Positions 34,601-45,965 of a stretch of DNA of 64,000 nucleotides are shown here, piece after piece. The stretch is taken from the NCBI GenBank assembly GCA_949752745.1, contig OX457026.1, forward strand, positions 73,596,742 to 73,660,741, read 5' to 3'. This DNA is from Protula sp. h YS-2021. Lineage: Eukaryota; Annelida; Polychaeta; Sabellida; Serpulidae. The position numbers and the translations under genes were made by a program. The first letter of the stretch is position 1. Each line of letters opens with the position of its first letter. The notes beneath the pieces were generated by a model that saw only the letters and a list, made by a program, of their open reading frames with translations, did no database searches and was not told where the DNA came from.

Positions 34601-37600
34601 CACAGAAAGAAACATAAATAACATGAGCCCTCTGGAGAAACTGCATTCATTCAATATTTTTATGTTGTGACATAAACGCGGCCTAGAGAATGAAATGTTG
34701 CTTATAATCACTCAAAATCTCGAATACACGCAGGGCACATATACATCTAAATAAAACGATTTCGGGCGTATAAGTCGGTCTATGTATAAGTCAATCCGTG
34801 TATAAATCGAGGTTGACCTGTCTGTTACTTTAGCAACCGTAACCCGTAACACCTAACACTAAGAGAGTAGCATCCAAAACCAAAGGATTAAGCTTCGCAG
34901 GTTTCTGGGTATACTTGCGACAGTGCGAAGGCAGAACAGACTTTTGATGTGCATCGAGTCAGCAGCCTAAGCCACTGAGTTTACATGTCTTTCTTACTCA
35001 GGAATTTTTTTGACGTTCTACCGACTGACCGTTTATAATATGGGTATCTAAAAAATATAATTTCTAAAAAAAAAAGGACAGTGTCAAAGTCGAGCCACTG
35101 TATAAATGTAAAAGTCGCGACTTATACACCCGAAATTACGGTATGTGAAAATTACGGTTACTCAAGTGAAATGCATACCATGAAGCTTGCGGCTGTATGT
35201 ATTCATGCGTACCTTAATCAGCTGACCTTTTTCGAAATGTGCAACTGCTAATGTTAAAGTGTTACCTCGTCAATGACTTGGTTTTGTTCCGTGGCGTGCT
35301 GAGCCACAGGTGACAGGAACTGTTCCGGTTTGTACTGGTACACCACCAGGATGGAGTTATGCTTGGCCTGTAAACCCCTATCCACGTGGCAACCGCTGTA
35401 CCACGGATTTGTCATCAGGCCAATGAAATCCAGGGATTTGCATGTACCTATATACACTACATGTATTATACTGGTTGTGTAGGGTTTGTGTTTATCCTAA
35501 GGTTGTATATACGAGGATCGGGAAACTTTATAATCCCCCATGTAACGGAAAGATATAGTTTTCAGCTTGTCTGTCCGTCCGTCCATTCTGGCATACTATC
35601 TTTTGTCCAGGCTGTTACTCGAAAGCTTTTCTTGCTAATGCTTTTGCATTTTACATGCGGTTAATACGTATATTGAAGGTTTGCAACGTCGTAGTTTTGT
35701 TCGATTTGAAAAGAAATTGTCAAAATTACAGCATTTTGAAACTAGAACCTCAGTTCGCTAGCGAAATGTTAAACACTTGACAAAGATTAAAACGCAAAAA
35801 AAACTTCCTTCAATGGGTTATTTATTGAATGATATATTGCAAACAACACAGCTTGAATACGTCTTATAAGCCGAGTAGTGTTTGTTTTTTGTTGACTTAA
35901 GGTTTTATTGACTGATCAGGCATACGCCGTGTTATGTATTTACGTAGTGAGAGCTCGCACAAAGCTGACCAACTGTGTGTTCTGTGATGCGCGTTCAATG
36001 CTCCGCATTTACTTGCAAAATATACACTCTTTTCACATGGCGTTTTAACAAAGAAAACGAAATCGAAGACGAAAATAAAGTGATATGCACACATTCAGAT
36101 CAAGCTCTTCATAAGTCCCAAGTTTCATGGTCCCAGGTCAAATAGTACCAGGGAAGAAGAAGACACAAAAAATCGGAAAACTGTCAAGAAGAAAAAAAAG
36201 GACGAACGGCTGCTCGAACAAACTCATATAACTCTTGCAAGCCAAAGGCTTGTCAAGTGTTAAACAGATAAAAATTTAGTTGGAATGTGCAAAGATGTCA
36301 CATTTTGTCCAAGCCTTAACTCCAAAACTATTCATGCTAATGCTTTTTCGTTTTGCATGCGGTTAATGGGTATACTGAAGGTGTGCAACGTCGTGGTTTC
36401 CTTCGATTTGATGAAAAATAGTCAAAATGACAGTATTTTGAAAATTGATAAAAATTTAGTTCGAATGTACAAAGATGTGACATTTTGTCCAGACAGTAAC
36501 TCCATAACTATTCACGCTAATGCTTTTTTCTTCGTTTTGCATGCGGTTAGTAAGTATATTGGAGGTGTGGAACGTCGTATTTTCATTCGATTTGGTAAAA
36601 AATTGACAAAATGAGAGTATTTTGAAAATAGGTAAAAATTTAGTTCGAATGTACAAAGATTCGAATTTCAATGAATTTACTAACACCCAATGACATTATG
36701 CGTTACACGGGGGATCGTGTCTCACTGAAGCTTTAGTTCGGCGTGGTGAAGTTAAGAAATGTACCAAGATGGCGAACATATGCAGCACAAAACCGAAACT
36801 TCTAAAACGCTTGAAATCGTTAAGTCAGATGCAGTGAAATCGTTATGTGCAGTGACGACTTGAAACGCGAAAACACTACGCTTAAAACTATAATAAATAA
36901 GCTTTTAAAGTCGTTTTAAACTTTCTTCACTAAAATATGGGTATGCCATGTAATGGTTACCATTGAACGCCTCTTGTACAAGGTCAAATATAATCTGTTT
37001 CACTTCGCTTGTTAGAGACTTGGGGACGTGCATCAACATAATAGGGCGTATTTTCTCTTGCAAAATCTAGAAACAAAAATATAAATGAAAATTAGAAAAT
37101 TTTAGTTATAATCCAAAGCCGTTCAAATTTTTCTGATAACTTACCACAGACTGCCGGTTTGAATGCATATTGCTTTGTAAAGTCACTAGTTTGACAGACA
37201 CACTGTGACATGTTGACAACAATAAGAATCACACTACTGTCAAAATGCACGTTCTTTACCGTCGACGGGGGAAGGAAAATTAAGAAACGGATTGAAGAGG
37301 GGATTTTTGCTTACCTCAGTGTCAACAGCCACCCTTTGGACATTAACAGAGGAACCCTCTACATCGCTTTTCAACTTGCGTAGTTCATCTAACACATCTA
37401 TAGTTTTCTGTAAAACTATGATTTAAAACAAAAGATTGAAACCAAACATAAAGTACACATGTATAACAAATTGGTACTCGGTTGCCAACAGTATTCATTA
37501 CCTGTACACTGAATATATTGCTGAATTCACCTTATGAAAAAATGCAACTTAATTTATTGCAATGTTTCCACAAATTTTCTTGATCACACAAAATCATTTT

Positions 37601-37899
37601 AACAAAACCGAAAAAAGAAAAGAGACACTGAAGGACCTCGCCACAGTAGGCCAGTTCATACCTTTAGAGCCATATTTGGCATGGGAAGTTTTGACTGACA
37701 GATACAGACGCTCCTGTGCTTGAAGAGCTGTGGTAACACACTCTACGTCGTAACTTCCAATGTTATTTACAACAACTGCGTCTGCTGTTCCCTTTTTCAT
37801 CGTTTTTAGAGCTTCAGCATTTGTCTTTTCGGTGGTATTTAAAACTTCTGCGCCCTCCTTGTCTAAGGTTTTTACAGGATCCATGCCTTCTTTCTCCAT
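25617..37899 (-). CDS. tandem nucleotidyltransferase-domain protein, 14 exons
   Basis: Exons (plus coordinates, transcription order): 37899-37662, 37397-37315, 37066-36961, 35447-35266, 34556-34391, 34118-33995, 33479-33371, 33110-32985, 32533-32357, 30704-30570, 30217-30173, 29945-29808, 29496-29383, 25778-25617. All junctions are GT-AG and phases join without a stop, giving ~634 residues. The ATG follows an in-frame TGA nine codons upstream. The C-terminal module (from ~379) has the NTase signature GSFLYDLHTPQSDVDYIVIY (GS at ~413, DVD at ~425), then a helical segment YEARLLVEMLWK, LVANKYLFLT, KIRRGPLT and a final WMKKIRG, resembling COG3541-type NTases. The N-terminal module (~130-378) repeats the same helical plan (GHVAHYLVKGN, LRAYLEQTRG) but lacks the GS..DxD residues. 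Substrate unknown. The acceptor of exon 2 is the least certain junction. Confidence 0.75.
26168..26235. repeat. GAGCCCCGA phrase repeats in intron 13
   Basis: Three copies of CGAGCCCCGA(C/A)C in 65 bp. A related CCCCGAACCGAAA occurs at about 29313. Possibly a transposon end; no partner end was established. Confidence 0.35.
26930..27045. repeat. MITE-like repeat with GGCACTTTGTAAATTGCCTG
   Basis: Contains CAGTTTGCAAACTGCTTG (self-complementary) and several GGCA(G/C)..ACAAAGTGGC phrases. A version of the terminal 20-mer, with GTGAACT in place of GTAAATT, ends a similar repeat in a CHD-gene intron at about 62543, so both are copies of one family. Confidence 0.45.
27300..27895 (+). mobile_element. 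truncated pogo/Tigger element
   Basis: Begins TA|CAGGGTCCCCTCGTTAATTCG, the terminal repeat type of Tigger elements, and matches the MITE at 47830-48057 in inverted orientation over its first ~165 bp. It ends in a 32-codon frame from 27797 (MASKRKHSDYTKDLKFKVLKQ) that resembles the N-terminal helix-turn-helix of CENP-B/Tigger transposases, stopped by TGA at 27893. The rest of the transposase and the 3' end are missing. Confidence 0.6.
27797..27895 (+). pseudogene. Tigger/CENP-B-like transposase N-terminus
   Basis: 32 codons with the opening MASKRKHSDYTKDLKFKVLKQ, similar to the 'MASKRKR..LTL..K..II..' start of psq/CENP-B HTH domains. Truncated after TRTQI by an in-frame TGA. Confidence 0.5.
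28467..28545. repeat. 30-bp tandem repeat
   Basis: CAGAATGCATGTCTTT(G/A)CTC followed by AAATCAACTA: two full copies (28467, 28497) and a degraded third. Confidence 0.7.
29383..29496 (-). CDS. NTase gene exon 13
   Basis: 38 codons from TTTCAG|ATT to ACT|GTAAGA. Encodes IFHKLHCLEYFLRG, then DFIMKIRRGPLT, the helical tail normally seen after the NTase core. It joins in phase 0 to both neighbours. Confidence 0.65.
30173..30217 (-). CDS. NTase gene micro-exon 11 (45 nt)
   Basis: Fifteen codons, LAFSDNLEYMSPLWK, bounded by TTGTTGCAG and GTGAGA. It fills the gap between VVILE (exon 10) and QLVANKY (exon 12), completing the 'E.LF....Y.SP.W..LVANR' pattern of the family. It is too short for ordinary ORF finding. 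Confidence 0.65.
30957..32325. mobile_element. possible TIR element with ATTCGGCCCTT arrays at both ends
   Basis: The left end (30957-31070) repeats GATTCGGCCCTTTACC and the right end (32220-32325) has the reverse complement GGTAAAGGGCCGAA several times. The inside carries a T18 tract (31092-31109) and no coding signal. The exact termini and any target duplication are unresolved. It lies in intron 9 of the NTase gene. Confidence 0.4.
32357..32533 (-). CDS. NTase gene exon 9 (catalytic signature)
   Basis: Exactly 59 codons, phase 0 at both ends. It carries AQAGSFLYDLHTPQSDVDY: the GS pair and the D-x-D metal-binding pair 12 residues later, the hallmark of pol-beta-type nucleotidyltransferases. 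This exon is the main basis for the family call. Confidence 0.75.
34765..35142. repeat. MITE with TTTCGGGYGTATAAGTCG ends
   Basis: Left TTTCGGGCGTATAAGTCGG and right reverse complement of TTTCGGGTGTATAAGTCGCG bound ~380 bp. The left side has further TATAAGTC/TATAAATC copies. It lies in intron 4 of the NTase gene. Confidence 0.55.
35266..35447 (-). CDS. NTase gene exon 4 (degenerate catalytic module)
   Basis: Encodes GTCKSLDFIGLMTNPW, then HNSILVVYQYKPEQFLS, the positions where an active NTase would have GS and DxD. The carboxylates are absent, so module 1 is predicted catalytically dead. Phase joins: 1 in, 0 out. Confidence 0.65.
35505..36720 (-). mobile_element. pearl/HINE-like element with three ~165-bp cores
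   Basis: Core units beginning at about 35590, 36285 and 36470 share CACATTTTGTCCA, TAACTCCA.AACTATTCA.GCTAATGC and TTTGCATGCGGTTA. The GTCCGTCCGTCC run (35573-35584) lies on the side away from most cores, as at 2303-2325 in the other orientation. GGGGGAT motifs mark both ends (about 35530 and 36710). It lies in intron 3 of the NTase gene. Confidence 0.5.
37662..37899 (-). CDS. NTase gene exon 1 (start exon)
   Basis: Starts MEKEGMDPVKTLDKE. Lys/Glu/Thr-rich with no recognised domain; probably a flexible leader. It ends in phase 1 at AAAG|GTATGA. Confidence 0.65.
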
Positions 37900-38090
37900 G
37901 GCACTTGCTGCACTTACGTCACCTCACGTCTCATCCACACTCTGGACCTCCCATTCAACTCTTCCTAATCAGCACACTGTTCTGGAAAAAAAAGTTGCAA
38001 GACTTTCGAGACATCAGCCCAAAAGTTGCACTTATGGATGAAAAACCCTCATTTTATACAACTGCATTAAAAGTAGGTATGCCGCGGTTC
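37900..38090. other. upstream of the NTase gene start
   Basis: Putative 5' UTR or promoter region for the minus-strand gene. GTAAGTGCAG just upstream of the ATG (minus strand) could belong to a 5' UTR splice site. No TATA box is convincing. Confidence 0.35.
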
Positions 38091-39204
38091 GGGAACTGGA
38101 CGTTCCGTACCTTTTCTCTCCGTACCCTGCCTTTCCGCACCCTTTTTGAACCGTTCCGCACCCTGGCAAAAGACGTTCCGCACCCTGTTTGGCCGAACCG
38201 CACCCTTTCTTATTTTCAGCGTTTTCTTCAAGTTAAATATTGTTTATTTCATTTTCATTATTTTTTTTTCGGTAAAAAAAGATTTTGCACCACGATCAAT
38301 TGTGAACTATCTGATAAAGTTTCAAATTGAGTTCTGAATAAAAGAGCAAAGTTTGCGTTTCGATTACTTAACAAGGTGATTACAATCAACAACATTGAGG
38401 CGAACGTGTGATCACTTTAGTTTCCCCGAATTAAATGCAATTTCAACCTACTGAAGGATTTCGTATTCCGACTTGAGTAAATCATTCCGGTCCGGGCTAT
38501 TGCTGCCAGCAGTACATTGCATTGAATAAAACTTTGAAAAATTGCAATTTACTGCGATCACTGTGATCCCTCGGGCTAATCTTAACGGAGATCACTGCAC
38601 TGCGGCATATCACCTCTGGTGTATAGCCTGTCTTAGTACATGTAATGCCTGCCTCTGGTGAGTAAATCCGGTTTGGGGGAGTAAGCCTTGTCTTTGGAGG
38701 TTCAGTTATTGTCTCTGGATATAAATGATGGCTGCCATGATGTCTGTTAATCGTCTCCACCATCAGAGTAATTAGCATATTCTTAAGTTTTATTCAGTTC
38801 ATTGTACTGCTGGCAGCATTTACTCCGGACTGATTTACTCAATTCGTAATATCAAGTCCTTCAGTAGACTAAAATTGCAATTAATGCAGAAAAAAATGAA
38901 CTGATCACACGTTCGCCTCAATATTGGTCATCAAAACGCAAACTTTGCTTGTTTCGTCCCTACGCAATTTGAAAATTTATCGGATAATTCACAGCTGACC
39001 ACGCTGCAAAACTGTTGTCCCGGAAAACAAGGTTGAAAATGAAATATAAAAAATACAACTTGAAAAAAAAGGCTGAAAATAAGAAAGGGTGTGGTTCGGT
39101 CAAATAGGGTGCGGAACGTCTTTTGGCAGGGTGCGGAACGTCCAATAAAAAGGTGCGGAAACTCAGGGTACGGAAAGGAAAAGGTACGGAACGTCCAGGA
39201 ACCC
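38091..39204. mobile_element. foldback element with ~430-bp arms
   Basis: Arms 38091-38532 and about 38775-39204 are imperfect reverse complements: tips GGACGTTCCGTACC, then four to six copies of GTTCCGCACCCT-type words, and further in CACACGTTCGCCTCAAT and GTACTGCTGGCAGCA. The ~240-bp loop has the phrase GCC(T/C)CTGGTG and TCTCTGGAT. It starts ~190 bp upstream of the NTase start codon and could affect that promoter. Confidence 0.7.
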
Positions 39205-41600
39205 ACTGCCAAATCAGCCACGTTCGAGGAGGTTTTTTCCACGGCGTAATCGTACCACATTCAAAGATCATCCCACATTCCGTCGGAGACATGTTTTCCA
39301 CCGGCAAAACCAGGGGAGAAATAATAACAAATCAACCATAGCTTGAGAAAACTGATGTACAAGTGTAACTAATACACTATTTTTCCCAGCTCCAAGAGAT
39401 GCACAACAGATCAGTTTGGTTCCTAACATTTGTTCAAGACCCGAGAATTTCCCCCTACACCCCACCCCTGAATTGGTGATACAAACTTAAATTAAATATT
39501 CGTTATTTCGTGGGCAGACTTGGACAGAGAATTAACAAGGGATGGCACTAACCCAAAATTTTTTTACCGATGTCATGCGAAATTGCACATCTATATCCTG
39601 CATATGTTCGTGTATGTGATAAATATGACAATATTTATATAGTAACACGATATTGCACGAAGATGATAAAATAGGTTATTGACCGCGGGATTACAAAACC
39701 TTACTCAAAGTCGAAGGACAATAACTTTTATTTATCACATTTCAGTCTTATAATTCGTTTATTACATAATCTATATTATTTAAAGTTCACAATCGTAAAA
39801 AAAAGTAAGAAGAACGGTTCATTTCCCAGTCGAATAAGGCAGTCGGCGTGGTGGTTCCGCGGATTTAACTGGTTTTCAATGGACATTTTCCAGAGTAAAA
39901 AACCTCGTAAAATCCATCGAACGCTATAATCACCATGCATAGTGCACAGTACCAGGCACAACCCCTCTTCCCCTCCATGTTCAAAAGAAAGTTGAGAGGC
40001 TTATGATGTTCTTGCCTCTTTTTAGGTGCTTTTCAATGACAAGTTTTTTAATTTTTAAAAGTTTTGTTTTGTTTGCCCCTAATAATGGAATCTGAATCTA
40101 ATTACAATCACATGCCAAAATGATCAGTTCCTGAAAAACACTCACGTATCCATGGATCAAAGTTTTAATTCCACTATCACTAGCCTTGGTTGATTGCAAT
40201 TATATTGCAATTACTGGACGGGGCAATGAAGTTAATGTATGTTGACTATAGTACGTATATTAGTGATCAACGATCGTGTGCGATGTAGTGTATATAAATA
40301 TTACCACGTAAACATAATTGACGGAGGCGGGGGAGGGGGGGGGCTTTATACCGGATATGCAAAAACTGGAAGGAGGAATGCACACTACCGGGTAATTAAA
40401 ATGGGAGGGGGGTTACCGTTTATCATCGCTAAATGATAAGTAAACCGTAACTATATAAAGTTTCCCACTGCCCGGTCCCATTTTGACAAGTTCCTTAAAC
40501 GACATTTTGCTAAATTTGTACCAGATGCAGTAAAACAATTCCGAATCTCTTCACATTCGTGTTGTATTCCCAGCAAACAAACTGGAAAATAAACTTTCGC
40601 CAACTTTTCAATGCATAAAATAACTTCGAAAAGTCGAACAGTTGTATTTTCTGTCAACTAAACGCTTTGACTACTCAATGCGAATATTATTACAGTGAGT
40701 ACATTTTAGAAGAAAATTGGTTAAGTACGAAGAAAAACGGTCAACACCGACAGTTTTCCCACTGACTTCCAAACAAAAAATCGTGACCACATAATAGGAA
40801 GTGATTTAAGTCAAGTAAAAAGCTATCGAAAGAAATGGGGGAATTTTGCTCTATTGGTTTCGTGCGGCATTTCATGGTCGAGTTTTTGGATCTTTTGATA
40901 GCACGAGTTTCAAGTGCACGAGGTAACTCTAATCGGTAATTACATTTGCAATCCATATATTGGTGTTTGTTAGTTATTTGCGTTGACCTTTAATCTAGCG
41001 ACATTCCATCTAAATCTGCAGGATATACAGCTGGTCTAGATTTTTTCGTGTTTTTTTTTTTATTGGAAGAAAAAATAGAGCAATTGAACACTTATTCGCC
41101 TTCTATGCCACAGTGCAAAATAATCAAGGTTTCAATAAATATCAGCAACTGCAGAAGATTTTCTACTCAACATAAAAACGGCTTCATCAATGTAATAATA
41201 ATGTAAGCAATAGCGTGTCACTAATATAGAAACAGAAACTACATCTAAAACAAAAGTAGAATTGAAATAGTAGCGGGATAAAAGAAAGCCAGAACCTACT
41301 CAGCTTAAAAAAGGCAAGGGAAAATTTCAGCAACATCCGAAACATCCCTTACCAGTATTTAAATTACCAGTATTTGAAGAAGCTACAAGAAGAATGTAGG
41401 TAAAATCTAAAGGTTCATTATCAAGCGAAAGCCACATTTTTCTAAAATATTTTTCAGGAAAATTGTTATAATATACCCAGCTCCAAAAACCAACATCTAA
41501 ACTTCAAAACAATGTAAAACGGTAACAACAAAGTCTAGCATTAAAAACACCTTTTTCACTTTCGAGAGGCCAGTTAAACCTAATTTTGAAAAATCAATAT
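39205..41600. other. non-coding, no gene recognised
   Basis: AT-rich, with a G-rich patch at 40322-40345. No family-like frame is found before the USP-like remnant. Confidence 0.45.
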
Positions 41601-42309
41601 TGGACACCTTTTGTACTTTTCCAAATCTACAAAATAATTCTTGGTTTAATGCTTTAACCCAAGCATTTACAACTATTTCAGTGAGGTAAATTACAGAAAA
41701 TTGTCAATGCCATTGAAAACCCTTCTAAACATTATTATGTAACAATTAGTGGGAGGGCTAATCTTCTTGAGGAATATGAGTTTGACCCTTTCGCAAAACA
41801 ATCGACTTCATGGTAAACTTTACTAGATGTTTTTATAAATGATTCTGAAAATGACCCTCAGGAATTCTACTGCACACTTATTAGGCCTCTACTGCGAAAT
41901 ACAAGCTATTTAACATCTACAGAACGAGTCGGGCTATGTGATACTTGTGGAAATACATTAGTGAGTAAAATCCCAGAAATTTTTCCTTGCACTGCCGCCT
42001 GTTAGCAACAATGATTCAATTCAAACTTTACTGAAGGCCAACTGTGATGAAGACAAGTTTGTCCAAGGACAAAGTCCCAGCTTACGAAAAGCAATAAGAC
42101 CCAATTCCAGCGTGCATCATTAAGGGAATTTTCCTGAAAAATTGGGCTTCAAAAGATGAGACGGCAAAGAGCTAGCCCAATAATTAATTTAGCACCGGAC
42201 CAGAACATAGACCGATAAATGCATACAAACATTTCTTTCCCAGAAAAATGGGAAACAGATTTTTTGTATCTCTGGTAGACTGGATAGTCTGCCATAGATA
42301 CCTTCAAAC

Positions 42310-44440
42310 AACACTCGCATTTCGGACCAGTGCGCATATTTATGTAACTTGCCTTGATGCGCGGTTCTTATTCAGACAAGTGCGCATGTTTATTTAATTT
42401 TGCGTAGATTCGCGGCTCCCATTTTGGAACAGTGCGCATGTTTATTTACCTTGTGTTGATGTGCGGTTCTTATTTCGGATCAGTGCGCATGTTTATTTAC
42501 CTTGCGTCGATGCGCGATTCTTATTCCAGACCAATACGCATGTTTATTGTACTTGCGTTGATGAGCGGTACTTATTTTGGACAAGTGCACAAGTTTACAT
42601 AGGTTGCCTTGATGCGCGGTTCGCATTTCGGACCAGTTTGCATGTTTATTTACCTTGCGTTGATGCACGGTGCTTATTTTGGACGTGTGCCTACGTTTAT
42701 TTAACTTGCGTTGGTGAGCAGTTCGAATTTCGGATCATTACGCATGTTTATTTAACTTGCGTTAATGCGCGGTTCGAATTTCGGACCAGTGCGCATGTTT
42801 ATTTAACTTGCGTTGATGCGCAGTGCTTATTTTGAACCACTGCAAATGTTTATTTAACTTGCGTTGGAGCGTAGTTCCCATTTCGAACCACTGCAAATGT
42901 TTATTTAACTTGCGTTGATGCGCGGTTCGAATTTCGGAGAAGTGCGCATGTTTATTTAACTTGCGTTGATGCGCGGTGCTTATTTTAGACCAGTGCAAAT
43001 GTTTATTTAACTTACGTTGGCGCGTGGTTCGCATTGGAACCACTGCGTATGTTTATTTAACGTGCGTCGATGCGCGGTTCTTATTTCAGGCCAATGCGCA
43101 TATTTCTTTAACTTGAGTTGATGCGCGGTTCTTATTCTGGACCACTGCGCATGTTTATTTAAGTTGCGTTGATGCGCAGTTCTTATTTTGAATAGTGCGC
43201 ATGTTATTTAAGTTGCGTTAATGGGCAGTTCGCATTTCGAAATAGTGCGCATGTTTATTTAACTTGCGTTGATGCAAGGTGCTTATTTTGGTCCAGTGCG
43301 CTTGCTTATTTAGCTTGTGTTGCTGTGCGGTTCGCATTTCGGACCAGCGAACATGTTTTTTTTTAACTTGTGTTGATGCGTGGTTCGCATTTTGGACCAT
43401 TGCACATATTTATTTCACTTGTGTTGATGATCGGTACTTATTTTGGACCGGTGCAAATGTTTATTTAACTTACGCTTATGTGCGGTTCGCAATTCGGACC
43501 AGTGTGCATGTTTATTTAATTTGCGTTGATATCCGGTTCGCATTTCGGACCAGTATACCTGTTTCTTTAGGTTGCGCTCATGCGCAGTTCGCATTTTGGG
43601 ACAAGTGAGCAGGTTCGTTTAACTTGCGTTGACGCGCGATTTGCGTTTCGGACAAGAACGCATGCTTATTTAAGTCCCGTCGATTCCCGACTCTTATGTC
43701 TATTCAACTTGCGTCGATTCATGGTTCTCTTCGGACCACTGCGCATGTTTATTTAACTTGCGTTGATGCGCGGTTCTCATTTCAGACCACTGCGCATGTC
43801 TATTCAACTTGCGTCGATGCGTGGTTCTTTTTTCGGACAAGTGCGCATGTTTGTTTAACTTGCGTTGATGTGCGGTGCTTATTTTGGACCGGATCGCATG
43901 TTTATTTAACTTCCGTCGATGCGCGGTTCGCATTTCAGGCCACTGCCCATGTTTATTTAACTTGTGTTGATGCGTGGTTCTCATTTCAGACCAGTGCGCA
44001 TATTTATTTAACTTGCGTTGATGCGCGGTTCGCATTTCGGACCACTGCGCATGTTTATTTAATTTTCCTCGATGTGCGGTTCGCATTTCGGACCAGTGCG
44101 CATGTTTCTTTAGGCTGCGTTGATTCGCGGTTCGCATTTTAGACCACTGCGCATGTCTATTCAACTTGAGTCGAAGCGTAGTTCTTTTTTTCGGACCAGT
44201 GCGCATGTTTATTTAACCTGCGTTGATGCGCGGTGCTTATTTTGCACCAGTTCGCATCTTTATTTATCTTCCGTCGATGCGCAGTTCACATTTCGGACCA
44301 ATGCGCATGTTTATTTAACTTGCATCGATGCGGAGTACTTAATTTGGACTACTGCGAATGTCTATTTAACTTGCGTCGATGTGCAGTTGTTAAATCTGAC
44401 TACTGCGCAAGTTCATTTAACTTGCGTTTTTGCGCTGTAG
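42310..44440. repeat. 51-bp minisatellite, ~42 copies
   Basis: Unit of the type CATGTTTATTTAACTTGCGT followed by TGATGCGCGGTTCGCATTTC and GGACCAGTGCG. GTTTATT recurs every 51 bp (e.g. 42440, 42491, 42542). Because 51 is divisible by three, frames stay open for long runs on both strands (17-residue periods HVYLTCVDARF and HQRKLNKHAHW). Changes between units do not favour one frame, so coding is doubtful. Confidence 0.9.
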
Positions 44441-45870
44441 GAGGAGATTCATTTAATTTTTTTTTCAAAAAATCCGAAAAAAATTCAAAAGTTTTCCAAT
44501 TCACTCAAAAAGCACAAGTCGAATGCATGACCCCCTAGAGACGCCTCATATCGAAAATAAATGAAATCTGATAAAAACTGTAGGAGGAAATGCATTTTGA
44601 ATTTTTTTCTTCAAAAATTCCCCCATCGACTGAAAAAGAAAGGCCATATTCACGACACCCTAAGCATGCCTCAGCCACAAAATAAATGATGTTTGATCAA
44701 AACTGCAGGAGAAAATGCATTTTGAGGTATTTTCATCAAAAAATTCCCCCCGAAATCAAAAATTCCCAAGTCGAGTCAAATAGCACAAGCCGTATGCGAG
44801 ACCTACCTAAGGATGCCTCATAGCAAAAAAATAAATGAAATCGGATAAAAACTATAGGAGGAAATGCATTTTGAAGTTTTTCTTCAAAAATTCCCAAAAA
44901 ATACAGAAATTGTCGGATCGACTCAAAAGCACAAGTCGTATTCTCAACCCCTTAGGGATGCCTCAAACCAAAAAAAAAAAAAAAAACTGTAGGGGGAAAT
45001 GCATTTTGAAGTTTTTTTCTTCAAAAACTCCCTAAAAATACAAAAATTTCCCGATCGACTAAAAAGCACAAGCCGTCCGTATCCACTCATCAAAAATAAA
45101 TGACATCGAATCAAAATTGTATGGGTAGATGCATTTTGAATTATTTTCGAAATTTTTGCTTCAAAAATTCCCCAAAAATACAAACTAAAAAAGCACAAGC
45201 CGTATTCACGACCCTTTAGGGGTGCCTCATGCCAAAAATAAATGACATCGGGTCAAAAATGTAAGAGGAGATACATTTTAAAATTTCTTTAAAAATTCGC
45301 CAAAAATTCAAAAATCACCCGATCGACTAAAAAAGCACAAGCCGTATGCACGACCCCTTAGGGATGCCTCACACCAAATATACATGACATCGAATCAAAA
45401 TTGTAGGAGTAGATGCACTTTTTTCAAAATTTTAGCTTAAAAAAATCCCCAAAAATACAAAAGTTGTCCGATCGACTAAAAAAGTACAAGCCGTATGCAG
45501 GACCCTTTAGGAGTGCCTCATACCAAAAATAAATGACATCGGGTCAAAAATGTAGGAGGAGATACATTTTTATTTTTTTTTCTTTAAAAATTCGCCAAAA
45601 ATTCAAAAATCACCCGATCAACTAGAAAAGCACAAGCCGTATGCACGACCCCTTAGGGATGCCTCACACCAAAAATAAATGACATCGGGTCAAAAATGTA
45701 GGAGGAGATACATTTTTAATTTTTTTTCTTAAAAATTTGCCAAAAATTCAAAAATCACCCCATCAACTAGAAAAGCACAAGCCGTATGCACGACCCCTTA
45801 GGGATGCCTCACACCAAAAATAAATGACATCGGATTAAAATTGTAGGAGGAGATGCATTTTGAAACAAAG
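44441..45870 (+). repeat. ~140-bp tandem repeat, about ten units
   Basis: GCACAAGCCGTATGCACGAC recurs at about 44511, 44783, 44928, 45065, 45193, 45335, 45485, 45628 and 45774. It is paired with TTAGGGATGCCTCA, AAATAAATGACATCG and TGTAGGAGGAGAT(G/A)CATTTT. Later units are more alike than earlier ones. It is the core of a pearl/HINE-like element. Confidence 0.85.
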
Positions 45871-45879
45871 TTTACAGCG

Positions 45880-45965
45880 AACTAACTAACTAACTAATTA
45901 ACTAACGGACGCCGCCCGCAAACCGATAGGAATACCCCAGCTTACGTGTAACGTAAGCTGGGCTA
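45880..45965 (+). mobile_element. 3' end of HINE-like element: (AACT)n, ACGG-type run, hairpin, CTAA
   Basis: GAACTAACTAACTAACTAAT is followed by AACGGACGCCGCCCGC and a perfect 12-bp hairpin CCCAGCTTACGT/ACGTAAGCTGGG with a 3-nt loop, then CTAA. A hairpin next to CTRR is the 3' signature of Helitron-type elements. The element probably starts at about 42160, so the 51-bp and 140-bp arrays would both lie inside it. Confidence 0.55.

Noticed and set aside
42461..44206. Long reading frames on both strands in the 51-bp repeat (up to ~168 residues)
   Set aside because: They exist because the period is a multiple of three; both strands are open and frames break between blocks. Treated as minisatellite.
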